NCBI RefSeq assembly: GCF_000010185.1
Contig: NC_010376.1
Span: 1,733,578 to 1,797,577, forward strand
Length of the DNA stretch: 64,000 nt
From: Finegoldia magna ATCC 29328
GTDB taxonomy: Bacteria; Bacillota; Clostridia; Tissierellales; Peptoniphilaceae
Reading direction: 5' to 3'
The notes beneath the pieces were generated by a model. It worked only from the letters and a program-made list of their open reading frames with translations. It ran no database searches and was not told where the DNA came from. Below are positions 55,533 to 64,000 of the stretch, piece by piece (position 1 is the stretch's first letter; the number at the start of each line of letters is the position of its first letter). The translations under genes were made by a program, and so were the position numbers.

Positions 55533-55850
55533 AATATTCTTCCATCTCCCATAGCAATCAAAATCCCACGAGAAAAATTTTTTTCTTTTCTAATCTAGCG
55601 AAACAAAAAAGTAGAATACATTTTCGCTAAGAATATCATACGAAGAAAATAAGCATAAATCCAAGTGAAATAAGCCGTCAAAAATCGCACTGTCTGAGCG
55701 AGAGCGAGTTTGCGATTTTAGGCTTATGAGCTTAGGATTTATTTATTTTCGTAGTCTAGATATTCGTGCAAAAATGTTCTTCTACTTTTAGCAATTACTA
55801 TAATATTGTCCCTCTTAATTATCAATTCGGTTTTCTGCTTATTATTGTGA
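55533..55850. repeat. Long-hairpin repeat, copy 1
   Basis: First of two tandem copies of about 280-320 bp. It contains an imperfect inverted repeat spanning 55606-55790 with a 21-nt loop near 55690-55710. Stem blocks: 55655-55665 with 55731-55742 (ATAAATCC/GGATTTAT), ATAAGCC/GGCTTAT (55670-55676 with 55721-55727), AAAATCGCA/TGCGATTTT (55681-55689 with 55711-55719). No open frame. Could be an RNA, a MITE-like repeat or a DNA structure. Confidence 0.8.
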
Positions 55851-56133
55851 AATATTTCTTCCCTCTCTAGTAGCAATCAAAATCGCACGAACAATTCTAT
55901 TTCTTATCTTTTCAAGCAAAATCCACGCAAACAAAAAAGCAGATTACCGCGATTGACAGAAAATATCATCTGGAGAAAACAACTACAAATTCAAGCGAAG
56001 TGAATCGTTAAGAAATCGCACTGTCTGAGCGATAGCGAGTTTGCGATTTTAGATTCACAAGCTTAGAATTTGTTTGTTTTCGTAAGCTAGATATTTGAGT
56101 CAATTCGGTTTTCTGCTTATTATTGTGAAATAT
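55851..56133. repeat. Long-hairpin repeat, copy 2
   Basis: Second copy, same order of blocks, with an inverted repeat across about 55936-56118. Its stems differ from copy 1 in both arms at matching places: ACAAATTC/GAATTTGT instead of ATAAATCC/GGATTTAT, and GTGAATC/GATTCAC instead of ATAAGCC/GGCTTAT. The loop (56021-56041) is nearly identical to that of copy 1. A 30-bp end block (TTCGGTTTTCTGCTTATTAT) occurs in both. Confidence 0.8.
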
Positions 56134-56154
56134 TTTATTTGCAAATTTCCTGGT

Positions 56155-56847
56155 TTATAGTGGGTTTTTCTTTGGTTTGCCGCCACCACGAGGGTATTTC
56201 TTCGGAGTTTCTTTGATTTTCTTGATTACAACCAAGCTTCTATCCTCGTCATCTATTTTGTAATCAATAGTTTGTTCTATCTTGCCGCCGAGGATTTTGA
56301 TTGCATTCTCTCCTACGTCTGTTTCGTCGGATTTTCCTTTCATTGCTATCATGTATCCTCCGACTTTCACAAATGGTAAACAGAACTCAGCCAACGTGTC
56401 AAGCTTTGACACTGCGCGTGATATACAATAATCGTATTGTTCTCTGTATTCAGCAGTTCTCGTGCATTCCTCTGCTCTTTCGTGGACTGCTTTTATATCT
56501 GTTAGATGTAGTTCATCTATAACATCCTTTAAGAAATCTACCCTCTTTCTTAAACTGTCTAACAATGTGAACTTCAAATCATTTCGCGCTATTTTTATTG
56601 GAATAGCTGGAAATCCTGCCCCAGTTCCCACGTCAATTATAGTTTTGTTTTCCTCAAAATCGAACAAATTCAACACATACAAGGAATCCACAAAATGTTT
56701 CACGTGAAACATTTCTTCTTCAGTGATTGCTGTCAAGTTCATTACCTTGTTCTTTTCCAACACCAAATCCATGTATTTCAACAGCAAATCTATTTGATTG
56801 TCATCCAATTGTATATCGTAATCGTTCAATGTTTCTTTTAGTGACAT
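56155..56847 (-). CDS. rsmG: 16S rRNA (guanine527-N7)-methyltransferase
   Basis: 230 residues. SAM-binding [17 protein letters not shown], the catalytic region with [10 protein letters not shown] and the following basic C-terminal tail [11 protein letters not shown] mark RsmG (GidB). Methylates G527 of 16S rRNA; loss gives low-level streptomycin resistance in other bacteria. Overlaps the mnmG stop by 1 bp; a parS lies within the gene. Confidence 0.95.
56696..56711. promoter_or_regulatory. parS site 3
   Basis: Exact TGTTTCACGTGAAACA inside rsmG, where it encodes MFHVKH in the minus frame. Confidence 0.97.
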
Positions 56848-58730
56848 TATTTCTTCCTCGTTTCCATATAAATCAATAAAACGTTGATGTCAGAAGGACT
56901 TACACCGCTAATTCTGCTCGCTTGACCCAACGATTCTGGTTTGATGTCGTTGAGTTTTTGTACGGCTTCATTGGAAAGGCCCATAACTTCCTTGTAATCT
57001 TCAATCATATCCAGTTTTCTGTTTTCAAGCTTTTTAAATTGCTTGATTTGGCTCATTTGTTTAGCAATGTAGCCCTCGTATTTGATGTGAGTTTCCACTT
57101 GTAGTCTCAAATACCTTGGTAATTCCGTTCTTTCAGCATCAAATTCTTCTGTTTTATCGTAAGTTAATTCTGGTCTTTTGATTAAATCCAACAAAGTTAT
57201 GCCTGTTTTAAGTTCAGATGACCCAAGATTTCTAAGTTTTTCGTTGGTTTCTTCTGTTGGAGTCACCATTATTGACTTTAATCTCTCTATTTCCTCGTCA
57301 ATCGTCTTCTTCTTGTGAAGCATTTTCTCGTATCTTTCATCCGTCGCAAGCCCGATCTCGTGCGCTCTTTCAGTAAGTCTCAAATCAGCGTTGTCTTGCC
57401 TCAAAGTCAAACGATACTCGCATCTGCTTGTCATCATTCTATATGGTTCGTTAGTTCCTTTGGTTACCAAATCATCTATCAATACGCCAATGTATGCGTC
57501 TGATCTATCCAATACGAATGGCTCTTTGCCGAGCAAATTCATAGCAGCATTAATACCTGCGATAATTCCTTGACCTGCAGCTTCTTCATATCCACTGGAT
57601 CCGTTGATTTGTCCTGCAAAGAACAAATTATTGATTTCCAAATGTTCCAAAGTCCTCTTTAATATAGTAGGGTCAATACAATCATATTCAATTCCGTACG
57701 CACTTCTCATAAATCGCACGTTTTCGAAACCAATTATTGTCTTGTACATTTCTTTTTGCACTTCTTCTGGAAGAGTAGATGACACACCTTGAATGTACAT
57801 TTCCTTCGTGCTCAAACCTTCAGGTTCCACGAATACCTGATGCTCGTCTCTGTCTGGAAATCTCACGATTTTGTCTTCAATCGAAGGACAATAACGTGGA
57901 CCCACACCCTTCACAATACCTGCATACATCGGAGATCTCTCCAAATTATCTTCAATAATTTGTTTTGTTTTAAGTGTAGTGTACGTCAAATAGCAATGCT
58001 CTTGCTTCTTTGAAATATCCTTTCCGTCATTCAAAAATGAAAAAGGAATAACATCGTCATCACCAGGTTGCACGGTCATCACTTCGTAGTTCAAACTGTC
58101 CCTGTGAACTCTCGCAGGAGTTCCAGTCTTAAATCTTCTAAGTTCAATTCCCAGATTTTTTAAAGAATATGACAATTTCTTAGATGATTTCATACCGTGA
58201 GGACCTGATTCATAAGTGTATTCCCCCATCATCACAAGGCCCTTAAGATATGTCCCAGTCGCAAGAATCACAGCTCTTGTAGGGAAAATCGCCCCTTGTG
58301 CAGTTGTAATCGACTTTATTTTATTGTCTTCAACCTCAATATCCACGACTTCCGCTTCAATCAAATCCAAGTTTTCTGTGTTTTCCAACACGCTTTTCAT
58401 CTCATCGTGATATTTTCTCTTGTCCGCTTGTACTCTCAATGAGTGAACCGCAGGACCTTTGGAAGTGTTCAACATTCGAGATTGAATGTAAGTCTTGTCG
58501 ATAACAAGACCCATCTCGCCACCTAATGCGTCAACTTCCTTAACCAAGTGACCCTTTCCAGTGCCACCAATGTTAGGATTACATGGCAAATCAGCCACCG
58601 AATCCAAACTAATACTCATAATCGCAGTCTTTAATCCCAACCTCGCCGTAGCCAAGGCAGCCTCGCAACCAGCGTGACCTGCACCTACAACCACAACATC
58701 ATAGGGATTTTCATAATATAATCTATCCAT
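56847..58730 (-). CDS. mnmG: tRNA U34 cmnm5 modification enzyme, FAD-dependent
   Basis: 627 residues. FAD loop [19 protein letters not shown] at the N-terminus, PCNPNIGG.. and the helical C-terminal part typical of MnmG (GidA). Acts with MnmE as a complex to install carboxymethylaminomethyl on wobble uridine. Directly downstream of mnmE (1-bp spacing, start after GGTAAATAAA). Confidence 0.97.
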
Positions 58731-58731
58731 T

Positions 58732-60090
58732 TTATTTACCTATACAAAAATCGCTAAAAATCTTATTCAATACATCGTCATCAACCGTTTCTCCAGTGAT
58801 TTCGCCCAAGATTTCCCAAGCATTTCTCAAATCAACCTCGAAACAATCGATAGGAACGCCAGCTTCCATATCGTGTAGAGAACTCTCCAAAGATTTAATA
58901 GCTTTGTTAATAATATCTCTATGTCTAATGTTAGTTATAATATTGTCGTTATTAGCTTCAATATATCCATCATTAAACATCTCTATAATCTTGTTTTCTA
59001 AATCCTCGATACCCTCGTTGTTTTTGATTGAAGTGTGAATAACCTCGATTCCTTCCAAGTTCTCATCGACATCAAATTCACCATCCAAATCAATCTTGTT
59101 CAACAAAACAATCGACTTTTTATCTCGAATAAGATCCAAAATCTTCCTGTCCTCATCGTCAAACTCTCTCGAAGAATCAAAAATCGCAATAATCAAATCC
59201 GAATCAGAAATAAAAGACACAGATTTTTCGACACCGATTTTCTCCACGATATCCTCAGTATCTCTAATACCTGCAGTATCGTTAATCTTAAGGCTTATCC
59301 CGTCCAAATCGATGTATTCCTCGATGACATCACGAGTAGTTCCTGGAATATCCGTAACAATAGCCCTGTTTTCCTTCAACAAAGCATTCAACAAAGAAGA
59401 TTTGCCTACATTTGGCTTGCCAATTATCGTAGTATTGATACCATCTCTGATAATTCGGCCTCTGTTTGCACTCTCAGAAAGCTTTTTAAGTTTATCCAAA
59501 ACTTCCTTTCCCTCGTTCAAAACAGGAGTGTTGTCCAATTCGTCCTGCATATCTTCAGTAAAATTAATCGAATACTCCACATGAGATAGCATATCCAACA
59601 GCTTGTCTCTCAACTGTTTGATATTTCTGTTAACACTACCCTCCAACTGCTTCATACTCACAGAGTACGCCTTGTCAGTCTTCGCCTTAATCATATCGAT
59701 AATCGCCTCAGCTTGAGACAAATCAATCCTACCATTCAAGAAAGCCCTCTTAGTGAACTCACCTGCCTCAGCAAGCCTTGCACCGTTGTTTAACAGAACT
59801 TCCAACACCTTTCTCACAGCTACAACACCACCGTGAGTGTAAATCTCCACGACATCCTCACGAGTGTATGTGTGAGGAGCCTTCATATAACAAACCAAGA
59901 CCTCATCGACGATTTCATTATCGTCAACAATGTGGCCATAAGTCATTTTTCTATTTATAAAATCAGCCTTATCATTAGCTCTCTTGAACACAGAATCAAG
60001 CACATCCGCACAACCTTCTCCAGTCATTCGAACAATGCCAATTCCCGCTTCACCAGTAGCAGAGCTAATAGCTGCAATACAATCGTCCAT
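58732..60090 (-). CDS. mnmE: tRNA U34 cmnm5 modification GTPase
   Basis: 452 residues. N-terminal tetrahydrofolate-binding domain, helical middle, and an inserted G domain with [20 protein letters not shown] and NKID; the C-terminus ends CIGK, the invariant CxGK of this family. Partner of MnmG. Ribosome site GAAAGGATAG. Confidence 0.97.
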   Translation of the reverse strand: MDDCIAAISSATGEAGIGIVRMTGEGCADVLDSVFKRANDKADFINRKMTYGHIVDDNEIVDEVLVCYMKAPHTYTREDVVEIYTHGGVVAVRKVLEVLLNNGARLAEAGEFTKRAFLNGRIDLSQAEAIIDMIKAKTDKAYSVSMKQLEGSVNRNIKQLRDKLLDMLSHVEYSINFTEDMQDELDNTPVLNEGKEVLDKLKKLSESANRGRIIRDGINTTIIGKPNVGKSSLLNALLKENRAIVTDIPGTTRDVIEEYIDLDGISLKINDTAGIRDTEDIVEKIGVEKSVSFISDSDLIIAIFDSSREFDDEDRKILDLIRDKKSIVLLNKIDLDGEFDVDENLEGIEVIHTSIKNNEGIEDLENKIIEMFNDGYIEANNDNIITNIRHRDIINKAIKSLESSLHDMEAGVPIDCFEVDLRNAWEILGEITGETVDDDVLNKIFSDFCIGK

Positions 60091-60197
60091 ATTTAGTCTA
60101 TCCTTTCATTCTTTATAGCAATATTATATTATATCATACAAAATGATTACAAATAAAATAAGAGCCTAATTTCAACAAATTAAACATCTCACAAAAA

Positions 60198-60226
60198 AAG
60201 ACCACATACCTAAGATATGTAGTCTT
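60198..60226 (-). terminator. Hairpin between jag and mnmE
   Basis: Stem AAGAC.ACATA/TATGT.GTCTT (60198-60208 with 60215-60226) with one mismatch. Follows jag on the minus strand. Confidence 0.75.
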
Positions 60227-60231
60227 GTAAT

Positions 60232-61155
60232 TTATTTTCTTTTAATAATAACTCTTCTATTAGGCTCATTGCCTTGAGAGAATGTATTCACGTTTTCGTC
60301 GTTTTGAAGATAAGTGTGAATGATTCTTCTTTCGTATGGATTCATAGGTTCAAGCTTGATATCTCTTCCTGTTTGAATAGCCTTGTCTGCTAATCTTCTG
60401 GCTAATTTTTGAAGAGATCTTTCTCTTTTTGATCTGTATTGGTTGCAATCCAAAATAACTCTTATATAAGTGTCTGCATTTCTATTAGTAACCAAGTTTA
60501 CGATATATTGAAGAGAATCTAATGTTTCTCCCCTTTTTCCTATGATAATTCCGATATCAGATTCTTGTGAACATAAAATGTTGAACTTAATCATATTTCC
60601 TTCAGTTCTAGATTCGATATCGCAATCAATTCCCATATCTTCTATCATTTGTTTCAAGAAATTCTTGCTAGTGATGAAAAGTTCGTCGTTTCTATCAATA
60701 GTAACATCAGATTCTTCAGATTCAGCTTCTTGTTCAGAAGTTTCAGATTCTGCAACATCTTCAGTTTCTACTGTTTCTACTGTTTCTACTGTTTCTACTG
60801 TTTCTTCTGTTTCTACGATTTCATCATTATCATCTTCTGTAGATTTAGTTTCTTCAACTTCTTCTACAACTTTCTTGTCTTCTACAACTTTTCTATCTTC
60901 TTTTTGTTCTGTTTCAACTGAGTTAGAGTCAGAGTTTAGGATATTCTTCACGAAATCGTCCGTTCCCTTTTCTTTAACATCGTCTTTTAATGACACCCTA
61001 ACGACAGCGTCCTTTGCTCCAAACAAGCCCAAAAAACCTTGTTTAGGTTCATCTATAACTTCGATGTTAACTTCGTTTCGATTAGCTTGAAGCTTATCCA
61101 AAGCTTTATTGACACATTCTTCAACAGTCTTCGCACTAATTACTGTGCTTCTCAT
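60232..61155 (-). CDS. jag: Jag/KhpB RNA-binding protein with long acidic linker
   Basis: 307 residues against about 200 in Bacillus. Jag N-terminal domain (SAKTVEECVNKALDKL, LGLFGAKDA), then a glutamate/valine-rich linker (about 75-155) with five tandem VET triplets, then the KH domain (IIIGKRGETLDSLQYIVN) and R3H (AIQTGRDIKLEPMNPYERRIIHTYL). Likely binds RNA with KhpA and affects cell elongation. Start overlaps the end of yidC by 4 bp. Confidence 0.92.
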   Translation of the reverse strand: MRSTVISAKTVEECVNKALDKLQANRNEVNIEVIDEPKQGFLGLFGAKDAVVRVSLKDDVKEKGTDDFVKNILNSDSNSVETEQKEDRKVVEDKKVVEEVEETKSTEDDNDEIVETEETVETVETVETVETEDVAESETSEQEAESEESDVTIDRNDELFITSKNFLKQMIEDMGIDCDIESRTEGNMIKFNILCSQESDIGIIIGKRGETLDSLQYIVNLVTNRNADTYIRVILDCNQYRSKRERSLQKLARRLADKAIQTGRDIKLEPMNPYERRIIHTYLQNDENVNTFSQGNEPNRRVIIKRK

Positions 61156-61883
61156 CTAACTTCCTCCGCAACATCTTTCTTGTCTTTATTTTTAATTATT
61201 AACCTTATTAAAACTTCTATAACGTTTGAAAATCCCCAATAAAGGATCAAACCTGAAGCGTATTTGCTTGAAATGAAGAACATAAATATCGGCATGAAAT
61301 AAATCATTGACTTGTTCATCATTTCCATTTGATCAGGTTCATTTGACTTCTTATCCTTACTCTTAGCAGGCATACTAATCTTTGCTACTAAAAATTGAGT
61401 GAAAGCATTTATTAAAGGCAATCCAAACAATACTGGATCTGGTTTAGTCAAATCAGGTATCCAGAAGAAATTACGAGCGATCTCATTAATCTTAGACACA
61501 TTATCAAACATGTACTTGCCTGGTTCTCTCATTACTCTAAATAATGCCAAAACCAAAACCATTTGTAAGATAATTGGCAAACAACCACTTAAAGGATTGA
61601 AATTATATTTCTTGTATAATTCTTGCATCTTTAATTGTTGAGTTTGTGGGTCGTTCTTGTACTTTCTTTGAATTTCCTTCATTTCCGGTTGCATCAAAGC
61701 ATTTTGTTCTTGAGTTTTTTGCGTATGAATAGTTACCGGAAGAGTTATAAGCTTATAAATAAGTGTTAATAAAAGAATTGATATCGCAAAATACGATATG
61801 CTTTTAGGTTCACCCATCACATGTGAGATGTTTTCATATATGAACCTAAGAATAGTTCCAAATACATTTGCAATTATTTGCAA
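61152..61883 (-). CDS. yidC: Membrane protein insertase YidC/OxaA
   Basis: 243 residues. Five-helix Oxa1 core (SISYFAISILLLTLIYKLITLP, NPLSGCLPIILQMVLVLALFRVM, FGLPLINAFTQFLVA) with the conserved arginine-bearing groove region. Starts at TTG (61881-61883), with AAGGAG eight bases upstream. Inserts membrane proteins in concert with SecYEG. Overlaps jag. Confidence 0.95.
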   Translation of the reverse strand: MQIIANVFGTILRFIYENISHVMGEPKSISYFAISILLLTLIYKLITLPVTIHTQKTQEQNALMQPEMKEIQRKYKNDPQTQQLKMQELYKKYNFNPLSGCLPIILQMVLVLALFRVMREPGKYMFDNVSKINEIARNFFWIPDLTKPDPVLFGLPLINAFTQFLVAKISMPAKSKDKKSNEPDQMEMMNKSMIYFMPIFMFFISSKYASGLILYWGFSNVIEVLIRLIIKNKDKKDVAEEVR

Positions 61884-61898
61884 TTCTACAACTCCTTT

Positions 61899-62111
61899 TT
61901 ATTTTAGTGGGTCATATCCGCCTTTTGAAAATGGATTACATCGTAAAATTCGCCAAATAGTAAGCCCTAACGCCTTGAAAAACGGCTTTTTCTTGAAAGC
62001 CTCCAATGCATATTGAGAACAAGTCGGATAGTATTTGCACTTTCCCTGTCCCAAATACGGCGATATAGCTTTTTGATAAAATTTGATTAAAAATATCATC
62101 ACTTTTGACAT
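61899..62111 (-). CDS. yidD: YidD membrane insertion factor
   Basis: 70 residues with [30 protein letters not shown], the haemolytic-domain signature, including three cysteines. Overlaps rnpA by 13 bp. Supports membrane-protein insertion by YidC. ATG at 62111 is the natural first start; a shorter start at 62099 exists. Confidence 0.94.
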   Translation of the reverse strand: MSKVMIFLIKFYQKAISPYLGQGKCKYYPTCSQYALEAFKKKPFFKALGLTIWRILRCNPFSKGGYDPLK

Positions 62112-62440
62112 TTTTTATTCGATGCCTTTCTACAAACGTGCAATAATGCAGATTCTAGCTGTTTGTAAGTTAAGTCTTCAGTGTTTTTCTTCGGGATAAT
62201 AACCATATCCAAGCCCTTGTCAAACTCAGAGAAATTAAGCCTTACAATCTCTCTCAGTTTCCTCTTGATTCTGTTTCTTTCGACGGCATTGCCGTATTTT
62301 TTAGTAACAGAGAATCCGATTCGAGTTCCTTTTTTTGAATTGTACACTACCAAAGAGAAGTTTCTATTATAATAAGTCTTTCCCCTCTTGTAGACAACAT
62401 TGTATTCCCTGTTATCTCTTAACCTTACACTTTTATCCAT
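62099..62440 (-). CDS. rnpA: Ribonuclease P protein component
   Basis: 113 residues. Basic, with [25 protein letters not shown], the RNR motif that contacts pre-tRNA and RNase P RNA. Poor ribosome site; usual position after rpmH. Confidence 0.96.
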   Translation of the reverse strand: MDKSVRLRDNREYNVVYKRGKTYYNRNFSLVVYNSKKGTRIGFSVTKKYGNAVERNRIKRKLREIVRLNFSEFDKGLDMVIIPKKNTEDLTYKQLESALLHVCRKASNKKCQK

Positions 62441-62469
62441 AATTAATTAAAGGCCACAATGAATGTGAC

Positions 62470-62604
62470 CTAAGCTGATAATACTTTTCTACCTTTTCTT
62501 CTTCTAGCCTTTAAAACAGCTCTTCCACCTCTAGTAGCCATTCTATTTCTAAATCCGTGGTCTTTTTTTCTTTTTCTGTTATTTGGTTGATAAGTTCTTT
62601 TCAT
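62470..62604 (-). CDS. rpmH: 50S ribosomal protein L34
   Basis: 44 residues from ATG 62602-62604 (AGGAGG upstream) to TAG 62470-62472: [21 protein letters not shown], then [19 protein letters not shown]. Complete and normal. First gene of the origin block; its promoter is at 62662-62690. Confidence 0.97.
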   Translation of the reverse strand: MKRTYQPNNRKRKKDHGFRNRMATRGGRAVLKARRRKGRKVLSA

Positions 62605-62661
62605 CAATCGCACCTCCTAGTATAAAATATAAGGACTTTTGCCTATAAAAACACTACTCCA

Positions 62662-62690
62662 ATTATACTTATCAGTTTGGCTCTTGTCAA
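62662..62690 (-). promoter_or_regulatory. rpmH promoter
   Basis: On the minus strand TTGACA (62685-62690), 17 bp, TATAAT (62662-62667): full sigma-A consensus, as expected for a strong ribosomal promoter. Confidence 0.9.
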
Positions 62691-62744
62691 GCTTTTTTGT
62701 TGACAAATACCAATTATTTGAGAAAAAAATTTTAATTAACTCAT

Positions 62745-62806
62745 ATCAAAAATATTTGATGTATTATCCCAAAAATGATATAATTAATATATCAAAAATA
62801 TTTGAT
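62745..62806 (+). promoter_or_regulatory. arsR promoter with two identical operators
   Basis: The 16-bp sequence ATCAAAAATATTTGAT occurs at 62745-62760 and again at 62791-62806. Between them lies a promoter: -35 TTGATG (62756-62761) overlapping operator 1, 17-bp spacer, -10 TATAAT (62779-62784); operator 2 covers the start of the transcript up to the ribosome site. Very likely ArsR binding sites. Confidence 0.85.
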
Positions 62807-62819
62807 ATGAGGCGATAAA

Positions 62820-63125
62820 ATGAATAGCAAACAAATAGCAGACACATTCAAAGCATTGAGCGATGAAAAAAGAATAGATATTTTGCAATTGTTACAAGAT
62901 GGTGAACAATGCGCATGTGTACTTTTAGAAAAATTGAACTTAACACAATCAGGATTGTCTTATCACATGAAGATACTCACAAATTCACAAATAATACAAT
63001 CCAGACAAGTTGGGAAATGGACGTATTATAAAATATCAGAAAAACAATGTAGTAACCTAATAACATTATTAAAAGACATCACAAGATTAAACGATAATAA
63101 TAAAGAAAGGACAATAAATGAGTAA
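62820..63125 (+). CDS. arsR: ArsR-family arsenic-responsive repressor
   Basis: 101 residues, winged helix (TQSGLSYHMKILTNSQIIQSR). The helix region EQCACVLLEKLN holds a Cys-x-Cys in the place where ArsR proteins bind As(III) (ELCVCDL type). Binding of arsenite would release the operators at 62745-62806. GAGG site before ATG. Overlaps arsM by 8 bp. Confidence 0.88.
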   Translation: MNSKQIADTFKALSDEKRIDILQLLQDGEQCACVLLEKLNLTQSGLSYHMKILTNSQIIQSRQVGKWTYYKISEKQCSNLITLLKDITRLNDNNKERTINE

Positions 63126-63879
63126 ACAATTCACAGATGAAGAAATAAGACAACAAGTAACAAATTTCTACGACAACATAGCTTCAGGAAAGACAAGCAC
63201 CAAAGTAAAATCAATAGATTTGTACAAATCTTTAGGCTACGATCCCAATTTACTACAAAAAATCCCAGAAGAAGTATCATCGGGACTATCTTGTGGAAAT
63301 CCACTTGATAACCTAGTGCTAAAAGACACCGACACACTACTGGATTTGGGCTGTGGAATGGGATTAGATGTCTTCATGGCAAGAATAACTTATCCAAATT
63401 CCAACACGATTTATGGAATGGATAGGCTAGAGTCCATGATACAAAAAGCTAGTAAAGTACGCGATAAAAAAGGATTCAAAAATATTGAATTTGTCCAAGG
63501 AGAACTCATCGACATGCCATTTGAAGATAACTCCATAGACAAGATAATAAGTAACTGTGTAATAAATCTTGAACCAAACAAACAAAAAGTTTATCAAGAA
63601 ATCCACCGAATTCTCAAACCTAACGGAATGTTCATCATCAGTGACATCACATTAAAAAAACAACTAAACGATGATATCTTATCATTAGACAACATTTATG
63701 GATCCTGAGTTGGTGGAGCTCTTCTGGAAGAAGATGTAACAGAAATCATTAAACAAGCAGGATTTACAAATTTCTTTGCGAAAAGTGAGGAAGTCACAGA
63801 CCAATACGCAGAAAAATGGGGATATGGACTTAAAATAAAAGAATTCATTCAAGAAACAATGTTCATAGGAAATAAATAG
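63118..63879 (+). CDS. arsM: Probable selenocysteine-containing arsenite methyltransferase (ArsM)
   Basis: 253 residues if the in-frame TGA at 63706-63708 is read as selenocysteine 197; otherwise a 196-residue fragment. The methyltransferase core is intact: LLDLGCGMGLD for SAM, ISNCVINLEPNK, RILKPNGMFIISDI. Downstream of the TGA the frame continues without gap as VGGALLEEDVTEIIKQAGF, the normal ArsM C-terminal sequence, to TAG 63877-63879. The TGA falls exactly where ArsM has a conserved As-binding cysteine (..C[IV].GAL..). Other cysteines: 59, 79, 147. A second C-terminal As-binding cysteine is absent. Pseudogene is the alternative. Confidence 0.75.
63706..63733 (+). promoter_or_regulatory. 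UGA and short SECIS-like hairpin in arsM
   Basis: After the UGA a short stem TCTT/AAGA (63720-63723 with 63728-63731) closes a CTGG loop, with the GG 18-19 nt after the UGA, the same distance as in grdB. The stem is weaker than that of grdB (4-5 bp against 6). Confidence 0.45.
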
Positions 63880-63885
63880 ATAACT

Positions 63886-63926
63886 AACACCAACATTTGA
63901 AAATAAAAATGTTGGTGTTTTTTTAA
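63886..63926 (+). terminator. Terminator of the ars operon
   Basis: Perfect 13-bp arms AACACCAACATTT and AAATGTTGGTGTT (63886-63898 with 63907-63919), then a T run. Confidence 0.9.
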
Positions 63927-63951
63927 CTCAAAAACAAAAAACACACAAATT

Positions 63952-63972
63952 TGTGGATAACTTTTATCCACA
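63952..63972. promoter_or_regulatory. Inverted pair of DnaA boxes (oriC edge)
   Basis: TGTGGATAA (63952-63960) and TTATCCACA (63964-63972), both perfect 9-mers, in opposite orientation 3 bp apart. With rpmH upstream this marks the edge of oriC; dnaA is expected just to the right of the window. Confidence 0.8.
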
Positions 63973-64000
63973 ATTCATAAAAAATTTAAAATATTAAACT

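Noticed and set aside
60542..61090. 182-codon serine-rich plus-strand frame opposite jag
   Set aside because: Low-complexity complement of the acidic linker of jag; no start signal.
63118..63708. arsM as a complete 196-residue gene
   Set aside because: It would lack the conserved C-terminal third, which is intact in frame after the UGA.

Overview
The window is a low-GC chromosomal stretch from an anaerobic Firmicute. The best fit is Finegoldia or a close Peptoniphilaceae relative. The reasons are the AT-rich codon use, the selenocysteine glycine-reductase genes, rubrerythrin, pyruvate carboxylase, phosphate acetyltransferase, and the classic origin-proximal block rpmH-rnpA-yidD-yidC-jag-mnmE-mnmG-rsmG-cinA-parA-parB on the minus strand. 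The genus call is inference. The right end reaches the edge of oriC: two perfect inverted DnaA boxes lie at 63952-63972, and dnaA is probably just beyond.

Layout. 1-4.1 kb: end of an oligopeptide ABC ATPase, then a P-type cation ATPase under a yybP-ykoY (Mn2+) riboswitch and an MBL-fold hydrolase. 4.2-7.4 kb: a YbaK deacylase, a glutamate-cysteine ligase-like enzyme and an ATP-grasp-like ligase in one operon. 7.4-14.4 kb: toxin-antitoxin genes (one RelBE-type pair plus solitary or decayed antitoxins), a dCMP deaminase, pyruvate carboxylase, two divergent DUF3139-type paralogues and a thioredoxin-like lipoprotein. 15-21.6 kb: a 1941-residue surface protein with seven FMN-binding domains, coupled to a YedZ/ferric-reductase-like membrane protein. 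21.8-36.5 kb: housekeeping and membrane genes, including a ketopantoate reductase-like enzyme, family II pyrophosphatase, a mnmA-cysteine desulfurase pair, an ABC exporter, a YitT-family gene with a long structured leader, an AbiEi antitoxin with a truncated toxin, and rubrerythrin. 37-40 kb: five overlapping genes for pilin-like proteins and a small prepilin peptidase. 40-45.3 kb: a Crp/Fnr regulator, then a sodium symporter and grdB (UGA = Sec), grdE and grdX. 45.4-54 kb: TraX, mnmH (2-selenouridine synthase), membrane proteins, pta, a cysteine desulfurase and a cyclodeaminase-like gene running into parB-parA. 54-62.6 kb: origin block with three exact parS sites and, between cinA and rsmG, two copies of a long hairpin element whose stems co-vary. 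62.7-63.9 kb: an arsR-arsM operon between rpmH and the DnaA boxes.

The most interesting point is that arsM carries an in-frame UGA exactly where the family has a conserved arsenic-binding cysteine. The downstream frame is intact and has ordinary ArsM sequence, so it reads best as a selenocysteine-containing arsenite methyltransferase. With GrdB (Sec) and MnmH (selenouridine), three independent selenium uses fall in about 21 kb. The multi-FMN protein with its heme-type membrane partner, the covarying hairpin pair and the unassigned yitT leader are the other candidates for undescribed biology.
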